Below are positions 1-11,645 of a DNA stretch of 64,000 bases, piece after piece. The position numbers and the translations under genes were made by a program. Source of the DNA: Spirodela intermedia (lineage: Eukaryota; Streptophyta; Magnoliopsida; Alismatales; Araceae); contig LR746265.1 of NCBI GenBank assembly GCA_902729315.2, positions 9,295,392 through 9,359,391 of the forward strand. Direction: 5' to 3'. The notes beneath the pieces are model-generated. The model was given only the letters and a program-made list of their open reading frames with translations, made no database searches and was not told where the DNA came from. Numbering within the stretch: position 1 is the stretch's first letter; each line of letters opens with the position of its first letter.

Positions 1-2622
1 GGGAGCTCAATAAGGTATATTCTGTCATTGATTTTCTATAGAACTTGATATGGTTTATATTTCTTTGGCTTCAACTCGTTATAGTTACTTGTTGGGAATC
101 GTTCTTTATGAAGGTACACCATAACTTTGTCTCTAACTTCAAATATCTTTTTCCTTCTTTTTTTATCTACTGATGTCTTATATTTCTTATAATTTATTGT
201 GAAATTGTGTATCACACATTCATGAAGTATTTTGATATGATCTATCATACTGTTTATAATTGTACTAGTTCCAACTGACCTCGGTACTTGTAATAGATCT
301 AATAAAATTATTAGAGGAAAATAATATACTATTGAAAATAGAGATTAGTTAGTCAAATAATTAACCATTAAATTATAAGTAAACTCTACTTAAGCTAAAT
401 CATAATCCTACTCTTTTGGCTTTTCACATAAAATTCAATGAATCAAATTGCCAAGAGTTCTGTTTATAACTTTAGTTTGGCTATCAATTTCTAGATGACT
501 AGTATTATTGAATTTCAAAAAATTATCAAATATTTTCCAAATAGTTTGTCAGAAGTGAGATATAAACTTAGAATCTCTATCAAATATAATTAACTCATAA
601 ATTTCATATAGATTAACAATTTTTTTGAAGAAGTGATTTATTACCTGACTTGTATCATTTGTCTTTTTACATGTAATGAAATGCATTATTTTTGAAAATC
701 TATTAACGATCACAACAACGGAGTTATTGACTGTGAGGTTAATAACTCAAGTTGTTGACTGTGAAATTATTTCATTGATTGTTATGAGATTCTTATTGAA
801 ATATGCTTATTGTATAGGGGCTGACTATATTAAGTTCACTATTGGTTATGTCATGGAAACTCTTTTAGGAGTAGTGTCATATACTTTAGGTAATGCCATA
901 CCTTTGTTTGATTTAAGTGTGCTAAGTTCTATTCTCCTGCACACCCGCTCTTGCAAGGCTAGCCGGGGGGGGAGTTGCTTTTTGGGTTTGGTTTGCCTAG
1001 AAAGGAAGTGTGCTTGCAATGCTTCTAATAACAATTTCGAAGTGCAATATCTTTCTGTTCCAGGGGAACTTCTTTCTTCAACTTAAAAGCTAGGGCTTGT
1101 AGTCCGTTAGGATCCTTTTCCAATGGAGATTTAGAGTGTCCCTCTCCTTGATTATGTTTACACTGAAATGAATCTTTCTCCTCAACATTGACTGGACACA
1201 GTTTCCAACTTGACCGACCTAGGTTCAATTGTCAAAGTGTAGGCTCTAGAAGTGATAGAACTTGGACTTGCCCCATTTCCCAATGTGGAAATTGTAACCC
1301 TTCTCTATGTTCACAATAGACTTAATATAAAGTCCATAAAATATTAGCTCATGGATGTTGTGGAATCAATAATGGAGTGTATAATTCAGTATTTTGACTT
1401 TGTCTCTCATAGATTTGACAAACCTAATATTTACAAATAAAATTTTCTACATCTTTCTTTAGTTTGAATCAATAATACTATTCTTTAATTGATTGTAAGG
1501 TCTTGTCTTGATCAAGGTGTCCAACTAAGCCTAAATTCATATACTAGTTTCTCTCTTAGAGAGTTGTGAGGAATAGATAGTTGTGTTCCTCAAAATAATA
1601 AACCATCATGTAGGTGAAAACTTTTAATTGATATTTCAAGCATACATGTCATATATTGTTGAGAAAAATCACCATCTTCTAGGTATAGTTCTTTAGATAG
1701 TCAAATCATGCGATCTCAACATGCAGGTTCACCAAACATGCTATTTTTCTATTAAGAGCGTCTACAACTCAATTTAATTTTCATGACTTGTTTTTAATAA
1801 CAAAAGTAGAATGTTGAATGAAAGAGATCAATCTAGCATATATTATATTAATAGAAGCCTGACTATTGTCTAATTTAAGAGCCTCATGAGAAGTATATAA
1901 AATAAACTCTTGTTGAATCAAGTAGTGTTCTTATGTTTGTAAAGCATGGACCATAATATAAAATTCTAGTTCAAATGTTGTCTATTTTTTCTTACGTTAG
2001 AGAATTTTTTGTTGAAAAAGAGTTTTGGCCAACCTTCTTGTCATAGTACACCTTTGATGCTAACTACATCACATTCTACTTCAAATAGTTTATCAAAATT
2101 TGGTAGAGCTAAAATAAGAGCAGAACATAATTTTTCTTTTGTTATAGTAAAACTATTATTAGTTTCATTAGTTCATTTAAGATTACCTTTTTCATGCATT
2201 CAGTAACTAGAGCCATTATTGAGCTAAAATTTTAGATAAATCTTTTATAAAATGATGTCAAACTATGAAAGTATCAAACCTGATGAATTGTAGTCAGTGT
2301 TGGCCAATCTTTAATAGCTTTAATATTTTCGTCATTTACTTTGATGCCATCTTCACTTACAATCTATCTCGAGAATAACAAATTAGTAGTCATCAAGTCA
2401 CATTTCTTCAAATTAATACATAATTCATTATGTTGCAACACTTTAAGCATTGATATGAGATGTTTAATTTATTCTTCTTTTGTAGTATTGTAAATAAGAA
2501 TGTCATCAAAATAAATAACAACAAATTTACTAATAAAAGATTCAAAACCTGATTCATCACTCTCGTAAATGTACTAGGAGCATTGGATAAGCCAAAAGGT
2601 ATGGCCAACTATTCGTAAAAAC
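1..2622 (-). pseudogene. Broken Ty3/gypsy pol (minus-strand copy)
   Basis: Mirror copy of the pol remnant at 22,920-25,541. Read on the minus strand it runs from reverse transcriptase (an FGLSNAPSTF-like motif near 2,570) through RNase H and integrase. The integrase C-terminal part is at 36-248. Stops and frameshifts interrupt it throughout, and it runs off the window at base 1. It is a dead element carried along in the palindrome arm. Confidence 0.85.
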
Positions 2623-2815
2623 CTGTCTTGATTATATGACCTTACTAATTCTAGAAACTGTAGTCGATGGTGGCAAGTAGCTTGAAGACCTCTTTTAAGA
2701 ACCCGATATTAGAAGAAAAGTCATATTTAGTGACCTAAATGCATCTTGAGTGTCTCGAAGTTCTAGTAGGACACTGCCTTTGTGATTGGAGGCAATCTTT
2801 TATATGTGAGAACAT
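2623..2815. repeat. Short block shared with the TDC spacer
   Basis: Mirror of 22,727-22,919. On the opposite strand it is clearly similar (about 80% by eye) to 12,125-12,310 inside the spacer, including TCTAATATCGGGTTCTTAAA. It lies next to the gypsy pol fragment but was not recognised as coding. Confidence 0.6.
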
Positions 2816-2921
2816 CTAATATCCCTTCTCTTTCTATCTATATGTATATCTCTACATTGGGTCTTTGCATCCATGTGCACACAATACCAAGTAGTTAGTA
2901 TATGTCATCTCTCTATCCTTA

Positions 2922-4542
2922 GTATAAGTCTTCATAATTATGAGTTAATAATTAGTAAATAATATAGTTTTAGCTTTAACTCATGATAAATAGACTTATA
3001 TTTGTGTTAAAGTGTGAAAAGTGGTTTTCAGTTGATTAATGTAAATTTTTAGGTAATTATGTGATTTTATATAAATGTATATGATTTTTATAATCTTACT
3101 TTTGAGATAAATGAAGAAATAAAAATAAAAATAAAAATAAAACAAAATGAATGGGGACCTACCAGCCAGCCGGGCTCGCAAGCGGGTCAGAAGTACAGTC
3201 GGGGCTCGAGTGGCTAGGACCAATAAGGACACATGTGCACCACTCTCCTTCCACATCACTGGTGGCCAGCCGGCTATGGGGCAAGGAGTGGTCGTACACA
3301 CACGAGAAAGGGACTTGATCGGAAATATAATATTACTATATATTCACCATAAACTTTGGCGCACAACCGATGTGGGACTAAACACGCATCACACTTTCCC
3401 TAGAAAGGGCGGGCAACCGGTGCAGGTTCGAATCCTCCCAAAGCCAAAACTCATATTTTTTATCTGATTATCGCAACTCTCCTACAGATCGCTGGTAAAG
3501 GATTAAGCAACTAGAATCACTAGATCATCGGCGAAAATCTCGTCAACACAATTCGTGGAGCACTGTTACTAAAATTGTTGAACGATTCGTGATAAAAGGA
3601 TCGCGAATCCATTGAGTAAGGCATCTCTGATTGATCGACGAACAAGCCGTTGTCGGGAAGAGGACGATCTGCCGGGAGACGAGTCGCCACCTCCTCAGAG
3701 TGTACTGAATGCGATAAAGAGCCTCCTCTTGCTATGCGGACCTGAGGATGAAGCTCCCTAACACGTGCCCCACCTCCATCCAGCTCCTCTTCATCGGGTG
3801 ACAACCACCGAAAAGCCGCAAAGTCGTCATTTTTCTGCTCCGTCAGGTGACAGTCGTCGGAAACGATTTGATGACCCATTTCATTGATCTCTAGACTTCG
3901 CAAGGAGATCTACATATTGTCCATGTCATCTTTGTCCAAGGAGAGCCTTCGAGGCTGTGGACACTACACAACGACCCTCCTAAACACTCAGGATTCCGAT
4001 GCATCGTCGACGCATCGCCGTCTTGACGTCAGAACTCTATTTCCTGCTTTCAACTTACTTTTCACTTCATTTAGTGATAATTTGTGTGATTTAAATTTAT
4101 CAAGATATACTTCATTGAATTACGATTCTTCTGACTTTTACAAATCTTAATTTGATCAATTAAATTGTCTGTAATCGTTTATATAAGAATCGTCAAGTGA
4201 AACTCTGTTTTCATCTGATTCACATTCGCCGGGCGCTGATGTCATCCTAACGTATGCAGCCTTATTTCCCTTTTTCGTGAATTTTAAATATATTTATTTT
4301 TCATTTCTTAGTATAAAATTCATAGAAAATAGTATTCTTTGAGGAAAATTCTGAATAATTACCAAATACTATATTACATCTTTGTGATTGACTTGAAAAA
4401 TTATCACTATTTTTGAAAGTTTTATTGAGTTATAATTGATATATTTGTTCATAAACACTTCTAAATATCTAAAAATTCGTATTTTCTAGTTTTATAAATT
4501 TTAAATTTACGGGATTTAATATACGACGACTAAGTCACATCA
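2922..4542 (+). mobile_element. Solo LTR, gypsy family S (copy S1)
   Basis: Belongs to the same family as LTRs at 50.6, 52.5, 54.4 and 57.3 kb. It starts with a TATAAGTCTTCAT-like end (family consensus TGATAAGTC) and ends in GACTAAGTCACATCA. The 5' end can fold: TTATGAGTTAA and TTAACTCATGA flank a short AT-rich loop. No internal coding region is attached, so it is a solo LTR. Family identity rests on copy S4, which still has a primer-binding site and gag. The flanking ATCCT/ATCTT may be a decayed target-site duplication. Confidence 0.75.
3520..3903 (-). other. 127-codon open frame antisense in LTR S1
   Basis: Open frame on the strand opposite to the LTR. A frame of the same length and register, about 60-65% identical by eye, is open in LTR S2 (51,247-51,633), and part of it is open in S4 (55,153-55,356). 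It is acidic and hydrophilic, with no domain I recognise. It may be a chance frame kept by low divergence, or a former antisense gene of the family. A protein product is not shown. Confidence 0.3.
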
Positions 4543-4598
4543 ATCTTCCCTTTTTCTCTACATCCATTCGAACAAGATATAGTAACAACGTTGATATG

Positions 4599-4629
<31 letters not shown>

Positions 4630-5785
4630 CCTCTCCCCTCTTGTCTCCATATTTTCTCACATATGATCACTAGCATATTCCTCTCCCTCTCCTAATGTTT
4701 TTGTATCTATTGCCGAAGTTTGTTCAAATGATTTTACTCAGATCTATGCAATGGGAAAAAGTATTTAAGAGTGAAGTAGATTTCATGATTTCTATTAGTA
4801 GATTAGAAATGGTATATTAACACTTAAATTATCTAATTGAAGTAAACAGTCATTTGAAAAGAAACTGCAACCTAATGAGTTAACAGCAAAGTTCAAGGGG
4901 CACCTTTTAACCAAGATATTTACACACTATGATGGATAAATATAATTAATAGATATTTCCGTTTTAATAGGATGATCATTATACTATGATAGCATGATTA
5001 CAATCTAGTTATCATGTGCAGAGCTATCAAGTGCACCTAGGCAAAAAGAGTATGTTTATAAACCCAATGAGAAAAATGCGCATAAAGAAATGTATCTTTA
5101 TCAGCTTAGTTGAGCCTTAAAGGAATTGACTGAGATGGTTCACATTATATTGAAGTCATTTAATTTTAAAATTATCAGCTTTGACAAATTTACTTGTATA
5201 AATTAGAATTATTTTTTTTTGTCAATTGTAATTATTTTTATCTCTTTGTTAAATTTTAAAAGAGTTGAAAAAGTTCTTGAAGACCTTTTGCGTAGTCTCC
5301 AACTCTCTCTGTCTCTCTCTTCTGTCTCTCGCGCTTGATTGGTCTTCATCTCAACTACCCGTTTTCTCGGCGGGTCGGTTCTAGAAAAATTGTAATGCAT
5401 TCGTGGGACATGACAGTAGATGGGCACCGGGATATAACAGAACGGAGTCGATAAAACCGGGGCTTAACGAGTCAATTTTTGAGAAATGATTCCGAGATGT
5501 CGACATAAAATTACGTACAGAAGGTTTTCTCTCAGTGACTCTTCCGTGGAGAAAATACTTCTCTAGCGAACGACATTGGTGTTTCCGCGTGTCACTTTCT
5601 CAACGTGCAATTATAAGTACTAAACTCGAAAATCATCAATTAAGAAATCATCCATCACTCATTGACTTCATTCTTCTCAGTCCTTTTAAGAATTAACAAC
5701 AAAAAGCAGTGGCGATGATGCATCCGAAAAGCGATATTTTCCAACGGAAAGTCTCCGCCCGCCTTCCGGCTACCCGTTCAACGAC
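4543..5785. other. AT-rich region upstream of TDC copy 1
   Basis: No gene was recognised. It holds a (CT)14 tract at 4,599-4,626 and long AT-rich stretches. Part of it, on the opposite strand (about 5,307-5,518), has a decayed relative at 42,250-42,437. The same DNA lies upstream of copy 2 but not of copies 3 and 4. Confidence 0.6.
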
Positions 5786-6183
5786 GCCAATCAGCACGCC
5801 AGAGGGCCAGGTGAAGCCGGCGCTTCCGGTCACCAACCACCCGGTCTTCATGTGACGCCGCCATAGGAAGCTGCCTGGCGCAAATAGGTCTATTGATAAG
5901 GAAAAAAATAAGCCGTCGACACCTACCATCCTACCATGCAGACGAGTCTTGGCGGCTGCTAACAACCAAGAAAGAGTCCGGCACCTCCTGTGTTCCGAGT
6001 CAAACCTTGCTGTTTCGTCGATACTGAGTCTTCTACACGATTCTCCCTATTTAGGGCAGCCTTCGTCCAGCGCTGAAGTCACAACCCCAGCGTTCCATCC
6101 CTGGTCGCTCTATACCTCTCTGTCTCTCCCACACCATTTCCCAGACAGTTGTCCAGGGGCTCTCCCTCCCGTGAGGAGTAGAG
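5786..6183 (+). promoter_or_regulatory. TDC copy 1 proximal promoter and 5' UTR (shared by all four copies)
   Basis: These ~398 bp are all the upstream sequence the four copies have in common. A CCAAT motif (5,787-5,791) opens the segment, and a TATA-like CTATTTAG (6,047-6,054) lies about 130 bp before the ATG. That placement would give a 5' UTR of about 100 bp. The promoter role is inferred from position; no start site is proven. Confidence 0.5.
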
Positions 6184-7838
6184 ATGGGAAGCCTCGACGC
6201 TAACTGCATCGCGTCTCCCAGAGGGTTCAGCCCTCTGGATATCGACGATTTCCGGCAGCAGGCCCATCAGACCGTCGAATTCATCTGCGAGTACTACAAG
6301 GGCATCGAGAGCCACCCCGTCGTCCCCCAGGTGGAGCCCGGGTATCTCCGCCGTCTCCTCCCCGAGACCCCCTCCGCCCAGCCCATGCCGTTCGCCAAAG
6401 TGCTGAGCGAGGTCCAGGCCACCGTCCTCCCCGGCATGACCCACTGGACCAACCCCAACTTCTTCGCCTACTTCCCCGCCACGCTGTCGTCCGCCGCCCT
6501 GTGCGGCGACCTGCTGGCCTCCGCCCTCAACCCCGTGGCCTTCAACTGGCTCTCCTCGCCCGCCGTCACCGAGCTGGAGAGCCTCACGTTGGACTGGCTG
6601 GCCCAGCTGATCCGACTCCCCAAGGGCTTCCTCTTCTCCGCCGGCGGCGGCGGGGTGCTCCAGGCCACCACCAGCGAGGCCGTGCTGTGCACCCTGGTGG
6701 CGGCCCGGAAGATGGTGCTGGAGCGCGCCGGCCACGACGGCGCCGACAAGCTCGTGGTCTACGCCTCCGACCAGACCCACTCCACCTTCGCCAAGGCCTG
6801 CAAGATCGCCGGCATCGCACCCGCCAACATCCGGATCATTCCCACGGCCCGGGAAGACTTGTTCTCGCTTCGACCCGACTCGCTGCGGGCCGCCATGGAG
6901 GCTGACGCGGCGGCCGGCCTGCTCCCCGCCTACGTGTGCGCCACGGTCGGCACCACCTCCTCCACCGCCGTCGACCCGGTGGCGCAGCTGGCCGAGGTGG
7001 CCGGCCGCTTCGGCGCCTGGGTGCACGTCGACGCGGCGTACGCGGGCAGCGCCTGCGTCTGCCCCGAGTTCCGCCACCATCTGGACGGGGTCGACCGGGT
7101 CGACTCCATCAGCATGAGCCCCCACAAGTGGCTGCTCACGGGGCTCGACTGCTGCTGCCTCTGGGTGCGGGACCGCGCCCGGCTCACCACCTCGCTCTCC
7201 ACGGATCCCGAGTACCTCAAGAACCGCGCCACCGAGTCCGGGCTCGTCGTCGACTACAAGGACTGGCAGGTACGGCACTCTTCCTTCCCTCACCGCTCTC
7301 CAACAGCGAAAACTCCGTGTTCTGCGGGAATTCCCATCGATTCCCGATTCAAATCTCCGAATCTCCACTTCCAACGCAGTTCACATCTAAAGTCTGACCT
7401 CTTTTCTTCTGCCAACAGATCGGCACCGGCCGGCGGTTCAGAGCACTGAAGCTGTTCATGGTGATGAGGTGCTACGGCACCGCGAACCTGCAGTCGCACA
7501 TCCGGAGCGACGTCCGGATGGCCCGGGGCTTCGAGGAGATGGTCGCCGCCGACACCCGGTTCGAGGTCGTCGTCCCGCGGCGGTTCGCTCTCGTCTGCTT
7601 CCGCATGCGGCCGCGCCGCGCCGGTGCGGACGGCGAGGCGGAGGCGGACGCAGCGAACCGAAGGCTGCTGGAGGAGGTGAACAACAGCGGCGGGATCTAC
7701 GCCACTCATACGGTCATCGGCGGGATCTACGTCATCCGCTTCGCGGTGGGCACCACGCTGACCGAGGAGCGGCACGTCAAGGCGGCCTGGGAGCTCTTCC
7801 GGGCAAAAGCCGACGCCGCCTGGGAAGCAGCCCGGTGA
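6184..7838 (+). CDS. TDC: Tryptophan decarboxylase, copy 1 (exons 6184-7269 and 7419-7838)
   Basis: PLP-dependent group II amino-acid decarboxylase, expected in the cytosol, making tryptamine from tryptophan. Exon 1 (362 codons) and exon 2 (139 codons plus stop) join in phase 0 across a 149-bp GT...AG intron, giving 501 residues, the usual plant length. Visible marks are HVDAAYAGS (281-289) and SPHKW with the PLP lysine K315. His199 is in the QTHST motif, and Tyr344 in PEYLKN is the catalytic-loop residue typical of decarboxylases rather than aldehyde synthases. Gly366 in IGTGRRF occupies the position that is Gly in tryptophan and Ser in tyrosine decarboxylases. The ATG opens the MGSLD start common in this family. 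Exons match the other copies. The intron carries four substitutions and a one-base deletion. 5-Hydroxytryptophan use is also possible. Confidence 0.93.
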
Positions 7839-8126
7839 TCACGCGTGGTTACGGCCGAGTTTTTATCCACGGTTCGACCTTGCAAAACCCTGGATGGGAC
7901 CGTCGCCAAAGGCTTGCAATGAGTCGACCTCAAGGATCGATAAAAATCCATGTGGACGCTGCCTGAGGAGAGATCTCCGCTGTCGTACTACTGTGCGATG
8001 TGGGCAGACGTACACACATTTTTTTAGATTCAACGGGTGTAAAGGCGTATGAGCATATGGTTTTGACCATAATTACCGGATAATCTTCAATTCAATACTG
8101 TTTTTCCCCTTGCATGTACCGGATAG

Positions 8127-8169
<43 letters not shown>

Positions 8170-8568
8170 CGGGAAAAACGGACTTGCAGGTGATTCTTAC
8201 TTGTGCACCCAAATCAGAAAACTGATTCCTCTGAAAGGGGAGGATCACGAGAAAAGCCATTTCCTGAACGGAAACGCTACAATGGTGTGTTAACAAAATG
8301 GACGATTTGCACTTTACAAATGCTCTTCGGATCAGTCGGCGTAATCGGGTGACCTCGATGCAAATGGGGTGGCTGGAGTCAGGGTAATTCCCGTAGAAAG
8401 TTTGAAGCTTCGGTGCTGGAGAATTGCTGTTCTGGATCATTTCTTTCATCATGTTCTTCGTGCAGTTGTCCCATCTGGAGGACAAGTCTATTTAACGTCG
8501 TTGAGGAGGCCTGAAGGTGGGGGCTCGCCTGCGTGTTGGGCGGGCGATGAGCGCCAACTTCGTCGTTG
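7839..8568 (+). other. TDC copy 1 3' flank
   Basis: Probable 3' UTR and downstream DNA, identical in all copies apart from a few bases. It contains a GT/GA tract (8,139-8,170). C at 7,975 is shared with copy 2 (G at 17,566), while copies 3 and 4 have T at the matching site. Decayed relatives of this flank occur inside the spacer at 12,335-12,620 and 13,720-14,085. No gene is seen. Confidence 0.6.
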
Positions 8569-8607
8569 GCTGGGGCCCTTTTTCTTCTCAGTCAAAGACG
8601 TACAATT

Positions 8608-9110
8608 TGTTAGAGCAAGACGTCTTATATAGACTTTAGCGGAAGCGATACTCACGACGCGAAAGTAAGGTAGACGAAAGAACAACTCACAATGAGAGTA
8701 TCGACACAGATTTTACGTGGTTCGGAGGTTGGCCTCCTACGTCCACGAGCGACGACGAAAGCTCCACTAGATGCAAAAAGTAGTACAAGAAAATCACTCC
8801 TTAAGAACTCAAAGAACAAATTCTTGATCTTGACCCTTCCAAGATCCCAAAGAACGGATCCTTGATCTTGGCTCTCTGATGCACTCACCAACCTAAGAGA
8901 TCTTCCTTGGAAGCTCTCTTCCAAACACTCTCTCTGTATGGTGGAACAGAGGTAGAAGGGGGTTGCTCTGTGTTGCTCCGAATGAGGAGAAGGCAGACAT
9001 GCCTTCATGTTTGTCCTTGCCCACCGGGATATCACGCTTTGACATACTCATTGTGTGTGCTTAGTGTGGAGCTTAATGTATTTCTATTTCCGTTTGTGCT
9101 TTCATGAACA
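8608..9110 (+). mobile_element. LTR-like fragment in spacer
   Basis: Begins TGTTAGAGCAAG and holds TTTTACGTGGTTCGG with a nearby CGTCCACGAGC, a word pair I associate with LTRs of plant retrotransposons. The right end is not defined and no coding part follows. An identical copy lies at 30,640-31,142. The family assignment is tentative. Confidence 0.35.
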
Positions 9111-9344
9111 TGAATCTTGTAGAGAAACGAATTTACCGTCTGATTAAGATCGACTCTTAAAGTTTTCTGTCGAGTTTTGTGTTTTTTCGCATGAATGCTC
9201 TCCATATTGGAGATTTCTCAACAAGACACCACAGGCCTATTCTACCTGCGATAAGTTGAAGTTGAAAGGAAAGGTTTTACTAGCAGCACCGGCGGTCCCA
9301 TGACTTTTTCCTTCTTGTTGAGATGGCCGCCGAGAATCGCCATG

Positions 9345-10198
9345 CTGTTTGGTCTGTGAATCCAGGCAGTCGCTTGTGCCGTGTAGCTTCCCCTGGCCCC
9401 CGTTGCGTCGTATCCGACCACCTGGCATTGAACGTCACCTTCCGCCACAAAAAGGTGGTGCCTCTTTTGGTATAACAAAATGGGGGCGACGCAGTCAACA
9501 ATATGTACCTCATTTTAATAATATCGTCACACGTACTTATCTGGAATGGAGATCGAAAAACGTCGTGGGTTATTGACAGACATTGACGACTCCGTGGTTG
9601 TTTCCTGGATCAATGGTCGTCTGTAGCCCTCGGAACGGCTCTCTAAAGAGAAGAGGGAGAGGGAGGGAGAGAGATGGGCCTTCTATATCGTTGCTTATGC
9701 TGCATTCCCTTCGTTTACTTATGATTCACCAGCAAATATCTTAACGCAATATAATTTTTTCGGGTTCAAATAGTTGATACTATTATTCGGTTGGTTAGTA
9801 ATGTGTTTAACTCAGAGTTTAGTTAAACATGAGTACATGTTTGTTTCCATCATTCTCTGCCAATAGGAGGGGGACTACTTCCAACGCCGAGAACAGGTCG
9901 AATAGGCTCCCGTGAGTTTCCACGGTACTCTACGACGAACAAGCGTATCCGAGGCACAATGTAATGTAGATTTTGACTCTGGGTGGACACTCGATCTGAA
10001 TTGCATGTTCGTGCGGCCATGCTTCAAAACAACAGTCCTATTAATCTTCCCGTCAAATCTCCCATGCTTCTTCCCGCAACCATTAAAGAAGTTTCAATGA
10101 TTTAAGATCCTCAAATATTCGGCGGGGAAATGATGTGAGGAATACGATGTTCCACGTCCCAACAATCTTAGGTATGGTTTTGTTAACGCAGAACTGGG
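9345..10198 (+). repeat. Spacer block with decayed relatives elsewhere
   Basis: Non-coding DNA with a shortened, diverged copy at 41,800-42,172 (shared CGCTTGT, GTGCCTCTTTTGGTA, TCGTTTACTTA and GGGGAAATGATGT). A part of it also matches 26,553-26,760 (GTAGATTTTGA, CAAATCTCCCAT, TTAAAGAAGTTTCA). It shows that the spacer was copied before the recent duplications. Exact copy at 31,377-32,230. Confidence 0.75.
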
Positions 10199-10589
10199 AA
10201 TTTGCGCACACACATCCTCGACGGAGTTATTGACAAGCCGACAATGAGACATCGAACCCAATTTAATTACCAAGGAATCTTGAGCGTGTCCAGCCGGCCG
10301 ATTGGGTCAATTAGATCTCAGTCTTCTTGTTTTCTCGCCTCTTTGGAAGAGTGCAAAGAAGATTGCGTCAACCCCTTTCACTGTAGTGGATCTCAAGTCA
10401 AGATAGCGCCTCCGCTTGATTTGGCAGGACGTGGACATGGAGAACGGTCGAAGTCTTGGGAACCAGAGGATCCACTGCCTCTTTTGTCAAGCTAGCGTGC
10501 GGATAATTGTAATGGGAGGCATATACGACAGTCAGCCTGCGTGTTGGTCAATGGAGTTTCACCGTCAGTACACTTCAGACAGACAGATC

Positions 10590-11645
10590 GACCTGCAACT
10601 TTGTTAAAAAGGAGCGCACAGGTACGTGTGGGTGTATAGATATCGAATATATGTAATGAAAGAGAAAGGCGGACTTCGTGCTTCGGACCTCGTGCGCGGG
10701 AACGGCGACCAGAGACGAAGGCATAGTTGGGAAGTCGTTTTCTACTCAAATAGTTTTTCACATTCCGAGAAGCGCGAGCCACTGTGATAAGCAGGCGATC
10801 ACCCACCAGCCGCGGCTGGAAGACCTCGTGGGGGCGGTACTTTCGTCCGGTTGCGCAGGTTATTTGCTTTTATATTCACAGACCGTTTAGAAAAGGAATC
10901 GGACGTTCCGTAACTTATAGAAAGAATCTGAGACAGACTCTAACGTGAAGGTTCCCCGGAAGGAGCACGCCTAATAATGAAGACGGTAGCCGTTCACTGG
11001 CATCCGGCCTCCGGAATGGGAGGTCAACAAAGGATTATTTTGCGCTATCCGTAAACTTGAGGGATCCCATGTCCGATTCTTCCAGCGATGACGTCAACGA
11101 ATTGTTTTTCTTTCGAGAGGTGCAAATATCTGCTGGCAGAGGGAGGGAGGGAGAGAGAGAGAGAGTTGGGTTGTTAGATAGATAGAGAGAGAAGTACAGG
11201 CAGAGGCATCCTGCAAATGGTGCATTGTAATATCATTATTTATTTTCCTTGTGAACGGAGCCGGACCGCGACTTCGAGCCCCGCAGTGTCGAGAGAATCA
11301 AATCGTTGACCGTAATTCCGGAAAAGGGGACAAACGTTCTTGCAATCCTGACGGAACCATGGATGTCTAAGCTACCACCGAGTCTCCAATTCTTTCACTT
11401 TTCAACTACAATTAGTTACAAACGAAGTTTACAACGTCTACATCACGTCGTCAATCTTTCTTTTATCAGCCTTCCCAAGCGAATCTCACCTACACTGTTT
11501 GGCCCTCTGACCTGACCCGCCGTTGTCAATGTTTGATTAGATCGTGCGACAAGTCGGAAGTATTTTCAATGTATCAAGAAAGATCGGGACCAATGATTTT
11601 CCGTAGTTGCTCGTGCTTTGGAGGTCTGGTCTAGAGGCAAGCAAT
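10590..11645 (+). repeat. Left arm of decayed inverted repeat inside spacer A
   Basis: Diverged reverse complement of 15,365-16,972. Matching anchors include GTGCGCGGGAACGG (10,693-10,706), CGACCGTAATTCCGGAAAA near 11,310 and CCAATGATTTTCC near 11,590. Similarity is around 70-80% by eye with many indels, far lower than in the outer arms. No gene is present. Confidence 0.8.

Larger units (their letters stand above)
1..8568 (+). repeat. Left arm of large TDC inverted repeat (palindrome 1)
   Basis: This segment is the reverse complement of 16,973-25,541. Paired coordinates sum to 25,542 up to the TDC intron and to 25,541 after it, because copy 1 lacks one A. The arm carries a broken gypsy pol, a solo LTR, TDC copy 1 and its 3' flank. 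The (CT)n tract at 4.6 kb and the GT/GA tract at 8.14 kb have the same length in both arms. The few differences seen are near 5,764, in the TDC intron and near the inner end. Base 1 still pairs with base 25,541, so the arm continues beyond the window. Confidence 0.95.

Noticed and set aside
3420-3445. tRNA-like B-box GGTTCGAATCC in LTR S1
   Set aside because: No matching A box, cloverleaf or acceptor pairing around it, and the word is degraded in other LTR copies. It is part of the LTR.
8369-8632. 87-codon frame downstream of TDC (also 30401-30664)
   Set aside because: It crosses the palindrome arm boundary, is open on the opposite strand too, and the decayed relatives of this flank do not keep it.
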